Made by a program: the position numbers and the translations under genes. Source: an uncultured euryarchaeote (GTDB lineage: Archaea > Thermoplasmatota > Poseidoniia > Poseidoniales > Poseidoniaceae). From it: 9,892 bases of DNA. The notes beneath the pieces are model-generated. The model saw nothing but the letters and a program-made list of their open reading frames with translations. It was not told where the DNA came from and ran no database searches. Shown in pieces: positions 1 to 6,138 of this stretch (the stretch's first letter is position 1; every line of letters begins with the position of its first letter). The stretch is from the NCBI GenBank assembly GCA_937881505.1, contig CALGEM010000299.1, positions 1 through 9,892 of the forward strand. Reading direction: 5' to 3'.

Positions 1-55
1 TCCCGTCGGGCTCATAACCCGGAGATCGATGGTTCAAATCCATCCCTCGCTACCA
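1..55 (+). tRNA. Initiator tRNA-Met (CAU), 3' part, cut by left window edge
   Basis: The 5' acceptor and D arm lie outside the window. What remains folds well: anticodon stem 6-10 with 18-22, loop 11-17 with anticodon CAT at 13-15, a five-base variable region 23-27, T stem 28-32 with 40-44, and T loop 33-39. The 3' acceptor strand is 45-51, the discriminator is A52, and CCA is encoded at 53-55. The anticodon stem carries three G:C pairs next to the loop (8-10 with 18-20), the hallmark of initiator tRNAs. The last acceptor base is T51, which would give the A1:U72 pair of archaeal initiators if base 1 is A. An elongator tRNA-Met or the Ile CAU type is less likely because of the G:C block. Confidence 0.9.
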
Positions 56-805
56 TCATCCATACTGGTAGTAATCGTGCTTTGGCTGCAGGCTGTCAAG
101 GGCCGTCTGGAGCCGTGCATTGGCCGCTTGTTCACCTGCGATGATGGCCGCTTGTTGCGCCTCAAGGCGTGCACGCTCAGCCTGAAATTTGTCGGCATAG
201 GAAGGAATTGTTGAGACGCCGTTGTGCAGCGTGGTCAACACATCGTGCAGTGAAACGGGCGGCGAGCCGGGAGGGTCAAGTTGGAAGGCGCCATTGGCTT
301 GAATCACATCGCCCGCCGCAGCAATCGCTCTGAGTAACCGTTCAGCATGCCCCTTGTTGGGCAAGGCTTCAACCGCTGCTCGAGCCGCTGCCAAATGACC
401 CGGCACCAACTTCTCACACACACTGAAGGCTTTGGCCGCCTTTCGGCCTTTGCCCGCAGCGGCCCAGAGGCGACCGGCGCGCAGATGGTCTTCGTGTTCA
501 GGTTGCATTGAATCCAACATCTGCGGCGCATGCTTCTGCAACACCTTGACCAGCGACTTCCGCTCACCGTGCATTCGCTTGATGGTGGCCATGCTCTGGT
601 CGGCCTTTCCTCGCATCAGGTAGATATCGCACATCAATCGCAGTCCCTTGAGCAGGAAAATTTGGTCCTGAGGCTCTCGTTTTTTCCGCCCCAACATCAT
701 GTCGCAAAATTGGGTTGCCATGACCTCGGAGAGTTCCAGTCGACCTTCCTGCATGTAGCGTTCAATTTGATGCAGGGTTTGCGAAGGGTCCTGCATCCCG
801 AACAT
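56..805 (-). CDS. Unrecognised all-helical protein, possibly TPR-like, with C-terminal coiled coil
   Basis: I do not recognise this 249-residue protein. It has no signal peptide or membrane segment, so it is probably cytoplasmic. Residues from about 8 to 165 read as successive amphipathic helices rich in Ala, Leu, Arg and Glu, in a rhythm like TPR or other helical-hairpin repeats (for instance around HLRAGRLWAAAGKGRKAAKAF). A Pro-rich linker follows (PPGSPP), then a likely coiled coil rich in Ala, Gln and Glu near residues 200-240, ending in KHDYYQYG. The ATG at 805 is chosen because AGGTGA lies nine bases upstream on the same strand. A second ATG at 796 is possible. The TGA stop begins right after the CCA of the initiator tRNA, with which the gene is convergent. 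A scaffold role would fit the fold, but no function can be assigned. Length, codon use and the clear ribosome binding site support a real gene. Confidence 0.75.
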   Translation of the reverse strand: MFGMQDPSQTLHQIERYMQEGRLELSEVMATQFCDMMLGRKKREPQDQIFLLKGLRLMCDIYLMRGKADQSMATIKRMHGERKSLVKVLQKHAPQMLDSMQPEHEDHLRAGRLWAAAGKGRKAAKAFSVCEKLVPGHLAAARAAVEALPNKGHAERLLRAIAAAGDVIQANGAFQLDPPGSPPVSLHDVLTTLHNGVSTIPSYADKFQAERARLEAQQAAIIAGEQAANARLQTALDSLQPKHDYYQYG

Positions 806-814
806 GGTACCGAT

Positions 815-820
815 TCACCT
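815..820 (-). promoter_or_regulatory. Shine-Dalgarno site for the 56-805 gene
   Basis: AGGTGA on the minus strand lies nine bases before the ATG at 805. It matches the GGAGGTGA complement of the archaeal 16S 3' end and supports this start over the in-frame ATG at 796. Confidence 0.6.
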
Positions 821-828
821 GAACACGC

Positions 829-870
829 CCGAGGCTATGATGCCTTTGCATCCTCGGCCCGTTCCGGGCC
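829..870. promoter_or_regulatory. Two overlapping hairpins in a divergent spacer
   Basis: Hairpin A pairs CCGAG (829-833) with CTCGG (853-857) and GATGC (839-843) with GCATC (848-852), with a CTTT loop and a five-base bulge at 834-838. Hairpin B pairs GGCCCG (856-861) with CGGGCC (865-870) around a TTC loop. They share G856 and G857, so they cannot both form completely. The spacer separates the starts of the 56-805 gene and the kinase gene at 908. Whether these act as RNA structures or DNA operators cannot be told from sequence. Confidence 0.4.
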
Positions 871-877
871 TTCTGCG

Positions 878-883
878 TTTATT
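878..883 (+). promoter_or_regulatory. Candidate TATA box for the kinase gene
   Basis: TTTATT sits 25 to 30 bases before the ATG at 908, in a GC-rich spacer. An archaeal TATA box there would place transcription start at or just before the start codon. A GAGG at 897-900 could still serve as a ribosome binding site if the transcript starts earlier. Confidence 0.3.
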
Positions 884-907
884 GACCACCGCCGGCGAGG
901 GTCGCTC

Positions 908-1459
908 ATGGACGAGGACTGCGTGTTGGCGATATCGGGCACGCCGGGTGTCGGCAAATCCAGCCTCTGTGCGGTGCTTGAGGCACGCGGTTGGAACGTG
1001 CTTTCCTTAGCGACATTGGCGGACGAACACGGGTGCTTGGACGACATCGATACCGAAGACGGCGCAGCCCCCATCGATATTCATCGGCTCGCCGAAGCAT
1101 GGGAGGCATCGTCTTCTGGGCGCTGGGTCGTCGACGGACATCTCTCGCATCTGCTCGATGTCAGTGGCCTTGTTCTTCTTCGGTGTGCGCCGGCAACGCT
1201 GAGGCAACGGCTTGAGGCACGGGGTTATCCAGCAGGAAAGGTTCGGGCGAACGTCGAATGGGAAATGACCGCAGGCCACTGGGCAGAATTGCTTGAATTC
1301 GAGGTTGAACTCCCTGTGCTTGAACTGGATGCCGGGCAGCTTTCCACGGAAGAACTGGCCGATGAAGTGGAGGCGTGGTGCGGGGAAGGTCTGCCATCTC
1401 AGAGCATGGAGGACGGGGCCGTTGACGCCATCGACTGGCTCGGTGAATCGCTGGATTGA
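908..1459 (+). CDS. AK6/Fap7-like nucleoside-phosphate kinase
   Basis: This 183-residue P-loop protein resembles the archaeal/eukaryotic AK6 (Fap7, hCINAP) family. These proteins phosphorylate AMP with ATP and also act as an ATPase in small-subunit maturation with uS11. Visible motifs are Walker A GTPGVGKSS at residues 11-19, VVDGHLSH at 74-81 (the family's DGHLxH strand), and LRCAPATLRQRLEARGY at 91-107. The last is followed by K111 and N115-E119, matching the family's K..EN.EAE pattern in altered form (ANVEWE). The C-terminal acidic tail after about residue 155 is longer than the core needs. The ATG at 908 is preferred because the P-loop strand follows at once and GAGG lies seven bases upstream. 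The frame is open back to 530, but that extension would overlap the divergent gene antisense. The phosphatidyltransferase gene follows 49 bases on. Family assignment is good; which of its activities dominates is unknown. Confidence 0.85.
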   Translation: MDEDCVLAISGTPGVGKSSLCAVLEARGWNVLSLATLADEHGCLDDIDTEDGAAPIDIHRLAEAWEASSSGRWVVDGHLSHLLDVSGLVLLRCAPATLRQRLEARGYPAGKVRANVEWEMTAGHWAELLEFEVELPVLELDAGQLSTEELADEVEAWCGEGLPSQSMEDGAVDAIDWLGESLD

Positions 1460-1508
1460 CCCGCTCTCTCTCCACAAACCATAACACCTCCACGGAATTC
1501 GTCATTCC

Positions 1509-2219
1509 ATGGCCCTTGAGAAAATGCGTCGTCGCTGGGAAGCATGGCTACAACCTTTGTTGACTGCGTTCTACAAATTATCCCCGTCAACGGTGACCTG
1601 GTTGGCCCTCCCGTTCGGTGTGGCAGGTGGTTTGCTGGCGATGTACGCCCCAAACGATACCACGGGCGGCGGATGGCTGCTCAGTGCGGCCATCATGATC
1701 GCATTGGCGATGCTCTTTGACGGCCTTGATGGCTCGCTGGCTCGGGCCAAAGGTGAAGTCACGCGCTGGGGCGACTACCTTGACCACACCATCGACCGCG
1801 TGCTCGACGGCGTTTGGGTTGTGTGCATCAGCGCCTCAGTGTTCGTTGGCGACATGACCCTCGGGTTTGCTGCGGCGTTCTTGACCTTGCTGGGCTCCTA
1901 TATGGGCACCCAAGCCCAAGCCGTGGCCGGCGCCCGAAATTACCGGGGCTTCTCACGAGCAGACCGAACCATCCTCACCCTCCTTTCCTTGGTGGTCATG
2001 GGCGTGATGGTATTGGCCGGTTGGAGCATCGGCGCCACCTATCCGGGATGGTTTGACCACATCGACGTGAACCCGCTGAGTTTGATCGTCTTCATCTCTG
2101 GTCTGGGTGGCCTGTGGACCTTCATCGTACGCTTCCTCCAAGCCAAAGGGGAAATTCAGGCGCTTGATGCCACAGACCCTTTGCCCCAACCGGGCATTGA
2201 AAACGAGTCGGATTCGTGA
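1509..2219 (+). CDS. CDP-alcohol phosphatidyltransferase, possibly archaetidylinositol phosphate synthase
   Basis: A 236-residue integral membrane enzyme. The complete CDP-alcohol phosphotransferase signature is present: D71, D74, G75, A78, R79, G88, D92 and D96, with the exact family spacing (DGxxAR, eight residues, G, three, D, three, D). These aspartates bind two divalent metals and the CDP-linked lipid. Hydrophobic stretches near residues 28-46, 55-70, 99-115, 117-135, 150-172 and 185-208 fit a six-helix fold with the active site at the cytoplasmic face. In archaea such enzymes move a headgroup alcohol onto CDP-archaeol. Inositol-1-phosphate is a common acceptor, but glycerol phosphate or serine cannot be excluded from the sequence. 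The ATG at 1509 gives a normal amphipathic N-terminus. The gene lies 49 bases after the kinase on the same strand and is followed by a terminator-like hairpin, so the two may form one transcription unit. Confidence 0.85.
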   Translation: MALEKMRRRWEAWLQPLLTAFYKLSPSTVTWLALPFGVAGGLLAMYAPNDTTGGGWLLSAAIMIALAMLFDGLDGSLARAKGEVTRWGDYLDHTIDRVLDGVWVVCISASVFVGDMTLGFAAAFLTLLGSYMGTQAQAVAGARNYRGFSRADRTILTLLSLVVMGVMVLAGWSIGATYPGWFDHIDVNPLSLIVFISGLGGLWTFIVRFLQAKGEIQALDATDPLPQPGIENESDS

Positions 2220-2234
2220 TGCGTTGGTCCACTC

Positions 2235-2261
2235 AAAACAGTCCGTTGATGGGCTGTTTTT
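2235..2261 (+). terminator. Intrinsic-terminator-like hairpin
   Basis: AAAACAGTCC (2235-2244) pairs with GGGCTGTTTT (2251-2260) in ten pairs including one G:T, closed by a six-base GTTGAT loop. The 3' arm runs into five T residues (2257-2261), and another TTTT follows at 2266-2269. It begins 15 bases after the phosphatidyltransferase stop and would separate that gene from the surface-protein gene. Confidence 0.65.
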
Positions 2262-2275
2262 CGCCTTTTGAAGCG

Positions 2276-2288
2276 ACATAGTCATAAC
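2276..2288 (+). promoter_or_regulatory. Candidate promoter of the surface-protein gene
   Basis: ACATAG (2276-2281) and CATAAC (2283-2288) lie 21 to 33 bases before the ATG at 2309 and are the only TATA-like sequence between the terminator and the gene. No good Shine-Dalgarno sequence precedes the ATG, which would fit a leaderless or short-leader transcript. Confidence 0.3.
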
Positions 2289-2308
2289 GGACGAAGGCGA
2301 CATACTAG

Positions 2309-5300
2309 ATGATGGGTAGCCCAAAGGCTGGACAAAACGGTGGTCTGCGCGCCGTCATTCTTACCGCAGTCATGCTTCTTGCACTGGCTCCAATGAGTCC
2401 AGTTCACGCCAACGACAGCGAAGGTGAACTCACCAATTTGCAGGCTCAAAACATTCAGGCGGTGTTCGATAACACGTCTGAAACCACCCTCATCACGTGG
2501 GACAACATCGCTACGGGTGGCTCCGAACTCAACGGCCTGTTCAGTGCGACCTACATGCTCTATCGGCATTCTGCGCCGATCGACGCCTCCAACTTGGATT
2601 CGCTTGAGCACTTTGCTGAAGTGGATGCCTGCGATGCTGGCGAAGCTGGCGGTAACCCGTTCAACTGTCAGGGCGGCACCCACTCGGGGCACGCAGTGAC
2701 CTTCCCCGTCGCCCCAGGAACCAACGGGACGTTCTTCTACGCCATCACCACCATGTTGGCCAACGGTACCGAGGCAGCCGAATTGCTGTTCAACGGTTCA
2801 CAAACATACGAGCCGGTGGAAGAAATCACTCGCTCTGTTTACACGCCCTTCATCATCTCGGCGATTTTTGACGCTGCGAGCAGTCAAACGACCTTGAATT
2901 GGCTCAACTACAACCAAATCAACAACATCCTGCCCACCACCGGGCCCGATGCGTTGCAAATCCGAATCTGGCGAACGGACTACCAAATCACCCGTGAACT
3001 GGGCTCCTACCTCCTCGCTCAAGAGACACCCATCGCTGTCCTCAATGCGACCGACAGCACCTACACGGTTGACGTTCCTCCAAACACAGAGCGCAACAGC
3101 TACTACTCCATCACCTACCTTCTACCCAACTACACCGAGAACGGTGATGATTACGAAGACATTCGATTCGTTGGCGACAACACCTTGGCCGACCCCGTGG
3201 TTGAGGACAACCGCCCGCCCGACCAACCCATCCTCCTTTCGGCTGAATTCACTTCCAACACCGACGGCACGGGTGCGACCACCATCACATGGGGCGATGT
3301 TGCCGCTGAAACAGGCGAGACCTACCGGGTCTACCGGTCCGACCAACCCTTCACCACCATTTTGCGAAACGATGTGTTCTTGCTCGTTGAGGGGATTTTG
3401 GAAGGCATCAATTCCTACGAAGTTCAAGTACCGCAGGGCTTCCTTGGCTATTCTTACTATTGCGTGGTCACCGTTGACGCTACGGGCGTCATCAACACCG
3501 ACACAACGGGTGATGCGTGCACCAACGGCATTGAAGAGAACGCCTTCTACGGTTGGGTGGCTGAGCCAACCAACGTCTATGCGGAGTTCATCGGCGACCG
3601 AACCACCCGGGTCACCTGGAACGATCAGCTCGGCATCGAAGGTGAAATCTACCACATCTGGCACACCACCTACCGCGTCAGCGGAGCCCAATTCGTTGAG
3701 AACGAGACCATGACCTACCTTGGAACGGTGGGCGATGGCATCGGTTATTTTGATGTCGAAGTGCCCGACGACGAATACCGCACCAACTCGTTTTACTTCG
3801 TCACCTCAGAGGCGCTCTACGGGAACGTCAACGGCACCTATCACTACACGGGCCTGGTTCAGAATTACTACCAGGTTCCCTTTGAAGACACCCGAGCCCC
3901 CAACCCGCCCCGCATCAAGAACGCCTATTCCATCGGTTCGCTCAACCTCGTCAGCCTTGAGTGGTTCAACGAAGACGAGAACAACGAGTCCTACTCTATT
4001 TGGCGCCATTACGGCGAACCATTCGGTGAGGACGAGAACGATGTCTCCACCATCGAGAGCGACGGCTGGGAACCCGTTCTCATGGACATTGATGCGACCT
4101 TCACGGTCAGCGACACGCTCACACGAGAGTTTGCCATCCCCGTCGACGTTGACCGAAATGTCTGGTACGCCGTCACCATCACCGACGAATGGGGTAATTT
4201 CAACGGCGAAATCTTCGCCGGTTTCGGTGGAAACGCCTTCAAGGTTGCTGAAGACACTTTGTTGCCCAACGCAACCCTCGCCGTGTTCAATGACGACGGC
4301 GAACTCTACGACGGCACCACCTTGGTGGCCGGACAGTACTCGCTACGCGTCCAAGTCAACGAAGACCTCGGCACGACGCCGACCATCTACATCACCACCT
4401 CACAAGGCGGCGTGTTGACCGGTGAGGATGAGCCGTTGTCCCTGTTGAACGACAACCGAAACAACCCCGACTTGGGACCGCTCTACACCTACGACTTCAG
4501 CATCCTCTCCAGTTCTGAGGCCGGCGATATGACCGTCTATGTCATCATGGAAGACGAATCGAACAATCAGGTCAACCAGAGTTGGGACCACTTGTCCATT
4601 GACGCCCAACTGCCCTCCATCGATATCTTTTCGCCAACGCCTAAAAATGACGGTTCTAAGTACCTCTATGGCAACAAGATCAACGTCCTCGTCGGTGTTG
4701 AAGACGATGTGGTCGTGACCTCCTTCCAATACCGCTTCACCTCCCACTTTGGTGGTACAACGGGCATCTCGGAGGTCGGCGCATGGGCTGATTTGACAGG
4801 CATCACATACCACGATGAAAACAACCGTAGCTTGACCGCCGATATGGAAAAGTCAGCCGGTGATTTTGAGCCAGGTCTCCATCGGTTGAGCATCCGGGCC
4901 ACCGATGCTGCTGGCAACGAGGTCTCCCAAAATGTGGACTTCATCGTTGATTTCTGTCGCAACCGACTTGACGGCACCACCGTGTGTTCCTACGAAGAAG
5001 GGTTGAAGCCACCCGTTGAGCCTGAAACCATCACGCCCACGTTCAGCGACCCGCCATATGTGTTGGTCTGGATCATCGGTATCGTGAACGTGCTGGCCAT
5101 CGTCGTTTCGCTCATGATCGTCCAAACCAGCATGTCCGGACCCAAGAAGAAGAAACGAGGAGACGATGACGAAGACGACGAATCGTGGATGGCTGAATTC
5201 ATTGGCACCAGTCAGGACCTTGACATGGATGCCGTCACCGGTACTGGCAGTGCCGCTTCCCCTGAAGAGGAGAAGAAAGAGGAAACGAAGACCGCTGCTC

Positions 5301-5554
5301 CAGAAGAGGATGATGACGATCCCTTTGCCATCAATGTCGTTCAACGCAAGTCGCGCCGCCGAAAGAAGAAGGAAGAGCCTGAAGAGGACGACGATGACGA
5401 CGACGATGATGACGACGATGATGACGACGATGATGACGACGACGAGGACGACAAGCCCAGGAAGCGACCCGCCCGAAAGGTCGGACGTCGGGCTGCACCT
5501 CGCAAAGCACCCGTAAAGCGTCGAGCCGTCAAGCGAAAGTCCGATGACGATTGA
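2309..5554 (+). CDS. Large membrane-anchored surface protein with beta-sandwich repeats and charged cytoplasmic tail
   Basis: I know no characterised counterpart of this 1081-residue protein. Residues 1-34 form a signal peptide (hydrophobic 15-27, VHA before N35). Five fibronectin-III-like units of about 110-130 residues start near 49, 181, 308, 422 and 535, each with a T.V.W strand, a Y.I.R strand and a late YY.VT strand; spacers such as RPPDQP and RAPNPP separate some of them. Two Ig-like units follow from about 654 and 770. The outer part has 13 N-x-S/T sequons and six cysteines, so glycosylation and disulfides are plausible. One membrane helix spans about 917-938, followed by KKKKR (946-950), which puts the C-terminus inside. 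The tail alternates charge: acidic 951-957, basic RKSRRRKKK, 19 aspartates (1027-1045), a 29-residue stretch with 16 Lys/Arg, then DDD. A role in adhesion, envelope structure or substrate capture is possible but unproven. A terminator precedes it, and its stop overlaps an ATG of the next frame (TGATG). Confidence 0.9.
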   Translation: MMGSPKAGQNGGLRAVILTAVMLLALAPMSPVHANDSEGELTNLQAQNIQAVFDNTSETTLITWDNIATGGSELNGLFSATYMLYRHSAPIDASNLDSLEHFAEVDACDAGEAGGNPFNCQGGTHSGHAVTFPVAPGTNGTFFYAITTMLANGTEAAELLFNGSQTYEPVEEITRSVYTPFIISAIFDAASSQTTLNWLNYNQINNILPTTGPDALQIRIWRTDYQITRELGSYLLAQETPIAVLNATDSTYTVDVPPNTERNSYYSITYLLPNYTENGDDYEDIRFVGDNTLADPVVEDNRPPDQPILLSAEFTSNTDGTGATTITWGDVAAETGETYRVYRSDQPFTTILRNDVFLLVEGILEGINSYEVQVPQGFLGYSYYCVVTVDATGVINTDTTGDACTNGIEENAFYGWVAEPTNVYAEFIGDRTTRVTWNDQLGIEGEIYHIWHTTYRVSGAQFVENETMTYLGTVGDGIGYFDVEVPDDEYRTNSFYFVTSEALYGNVNGTYHYTGLVQNYYQVPFEDTRAPNPPRIKNAYSIGSLNLVSLEWFNEDENNESYSIWRHYGEPFGEDENDVSTIESDGWEPVLMDIDATFTVSDTLTREFAIPVDVDRNVWYAVTITDEWGNFNGEIFAGFGGNAFKVAEDTLLPNATLAVFNDDGELYDGTTLVAGQYSLRVQVNEDLGTTPTIYITTSQGGVLTGEDEPLSLLNDNRNNPDLGPLYTYDFSILSSSEAGDMTVYVIMEDESNNQVNQSWDHLSIDAQLPSIDIFSPTPKNDGSKYLYGNKINVLVGVEDDVVVTSFQYRFTSHFGGTTGISEVGAWADLTGITYHDENNRSLTADMEKSAGDFEPGLHRLSIRATDAAGNEVSQNVDFIVDFCRNRLDGTTVCSYEEGLKPPVEPETITPTFSDPPYVLVWIIGIVNVLAIVVSLMIVQTSMSGPKKKKRGDDDEDDESWMAEFIGTSQDLDMDAVTGTGSAASPEEEKKEETKTAAPEEDDDDPFAINVVQRKSRRRKKKEEPEEDDDDDDDDDDDDDDDDDDDEDDKPRKRPARKVGRRAAPRKAPVKRRAVKRKSDDD
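5387..5452 (+). repeat. GAT/GAC triplet run encoding 19 Asp, Glu, 2 Asp
   Basis: Nineteen consecutive aspartate codons (5387-5443) are followed by GAG and two more GAC codons. Within the run the order GATGATGACGAC recurs as a 12-base unit about three times, so the DNA is a short tandem repeat and not a random mixture of Asp codons. It lies inside the cytoplasmic tail of the surface protein. Copy-number change in multiples of three would alter acidic-run length without shifting frame. Confidence 0.9.
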
Positions 5555-5592
5555 TGCGCATCGCTCGGTCAAGCGAACGAGGCGGGACCATC

Positions 5593-6129
5593 ATGAGAAA
5601 GCAACAGAAAATCGGCTACGGCATGGTCGTGGTGGCGGTGCTGCTCGGCTTGGTTGGTACGGTGGGCTTTGTTCTCGAAGGGCAGGTCAGCGATGTGCCG
5701 ACCCCAAACGTTCCTGAGCGGACCTTCTTCGGTGATGAACCGCTTCCTGAAAACGGCTTGACCGCCTTTGTTTCGGCCAGTTTGACCTTGACATGGGACC
5801 GCGACGATATCTACGTGGTCATCGTTGACGAAGATGAGAGGAACACTTGCGACGCCACGCCTCCCGCATTGTCCAACCCAGCGCTCTCTCAGGCCTGCAC
5901 TCCGTACGATGGTGACATCATCGCCTCGGGAACCGACGGCAGCGAGGGCTTGACATGGGACGTTGAGGCCGGCGTTTATTTTGCTGGCATTGGCACGTTT
6001 GGTGATTCCCTGCCAGAGGGCACGGAAGTCAACATGGAGTATGAGGTCCAGCTCCGAGCGGGCTTCGTTGCCTACTTCCTCTTTGCGTTGTTGGGCATGG
6101 CTGGCTTTGCCTACACTCGCATGGAATGA
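5593..6129 (+). CDS. Small two-membrane-segment protein with extracytoplasmic domain, unknown function
   Basis: A 178-residue protein that I do not recognise. A short basic N-terminus (MRKQQK) precedes a membrane helix at about 8-28. A second helix occupies about 156-174, and the chain ends TRME. The positive N-terminus and paired helices suggest both ends are inside and residues 29-155 outside. That domain looks beta-rich (SLTLTWDRDDIYVVIVDE, GVYFAGIGTF, EVNMEYEVQL) and has two cysteines some 20 residues apart (NTCDA and QACTP) that could form a disulfide. The ATG at 5593 is preferred because GAGGCGGG lies six bases upstream and the signal-anchor follows normally. An alternative ATG at 5554 overlaps the stop of the surface-protein gene as TGATG and would add 13 residues. 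Either way the two genes are closely coupled on one strand, so this is a candidate partner, assembly factor or regulator of the surface protein. Confidence 0.85.
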   Translation: MRKQQKIGYGMVVVAVLLGLVGTVGFVLEGQVSDVPTPNVPERTFFGDEPLPENGLTAFVSASLTLTWDRDDIYVVIVDEDERNTCDATPPALSNPALSQACTPYDGDIIASGTDGSEGLTWDVEAGVYFAGIGTFGDSLPEGTEVNMEYEVQLRAGFVAYFLFALLGMAGFAYTRME

Positions 6130-6138
6130 ATCATTCCA
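6122..6138. repeat. Perfect 17-bp palindrome at convergent stop codons
   Basis: TGGAATGA and TCATTCCA mirror each other around A6130. The arms contain the TGA stop of the plus-strand gene (6127-6129) and the TGA stop of the minus-strand gene (6131-6133). With a one-base centre it is a poor RNA hairpin as drawn, but losing the inner pairs leaves a short stem. It may simply reflect two genes ending in similar codons. Confidence 0.6.

Noticed and set aside
530..907. N-terminal extension of the kinase gene
   Set aside because: It would overlap the divergent 56-805 gene antisense, and family members begin just before the P-loop, as does the ATG at 908.
2949..3713. Plus-strand open frame of 254 codons inside the surface-protein gene
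   Set aside because: Thr/Pro/Ser/Arg-rich product of the wrong frame, caused by codon bias of the real gene; no start context.
4853..5572. Minus-strand open frame of 239 codons with a long Val/Ile run
   Set aside because: The hydrophobic run is the reverse reading of the GAT/GAC repeat; it is antisense to the surface protein.
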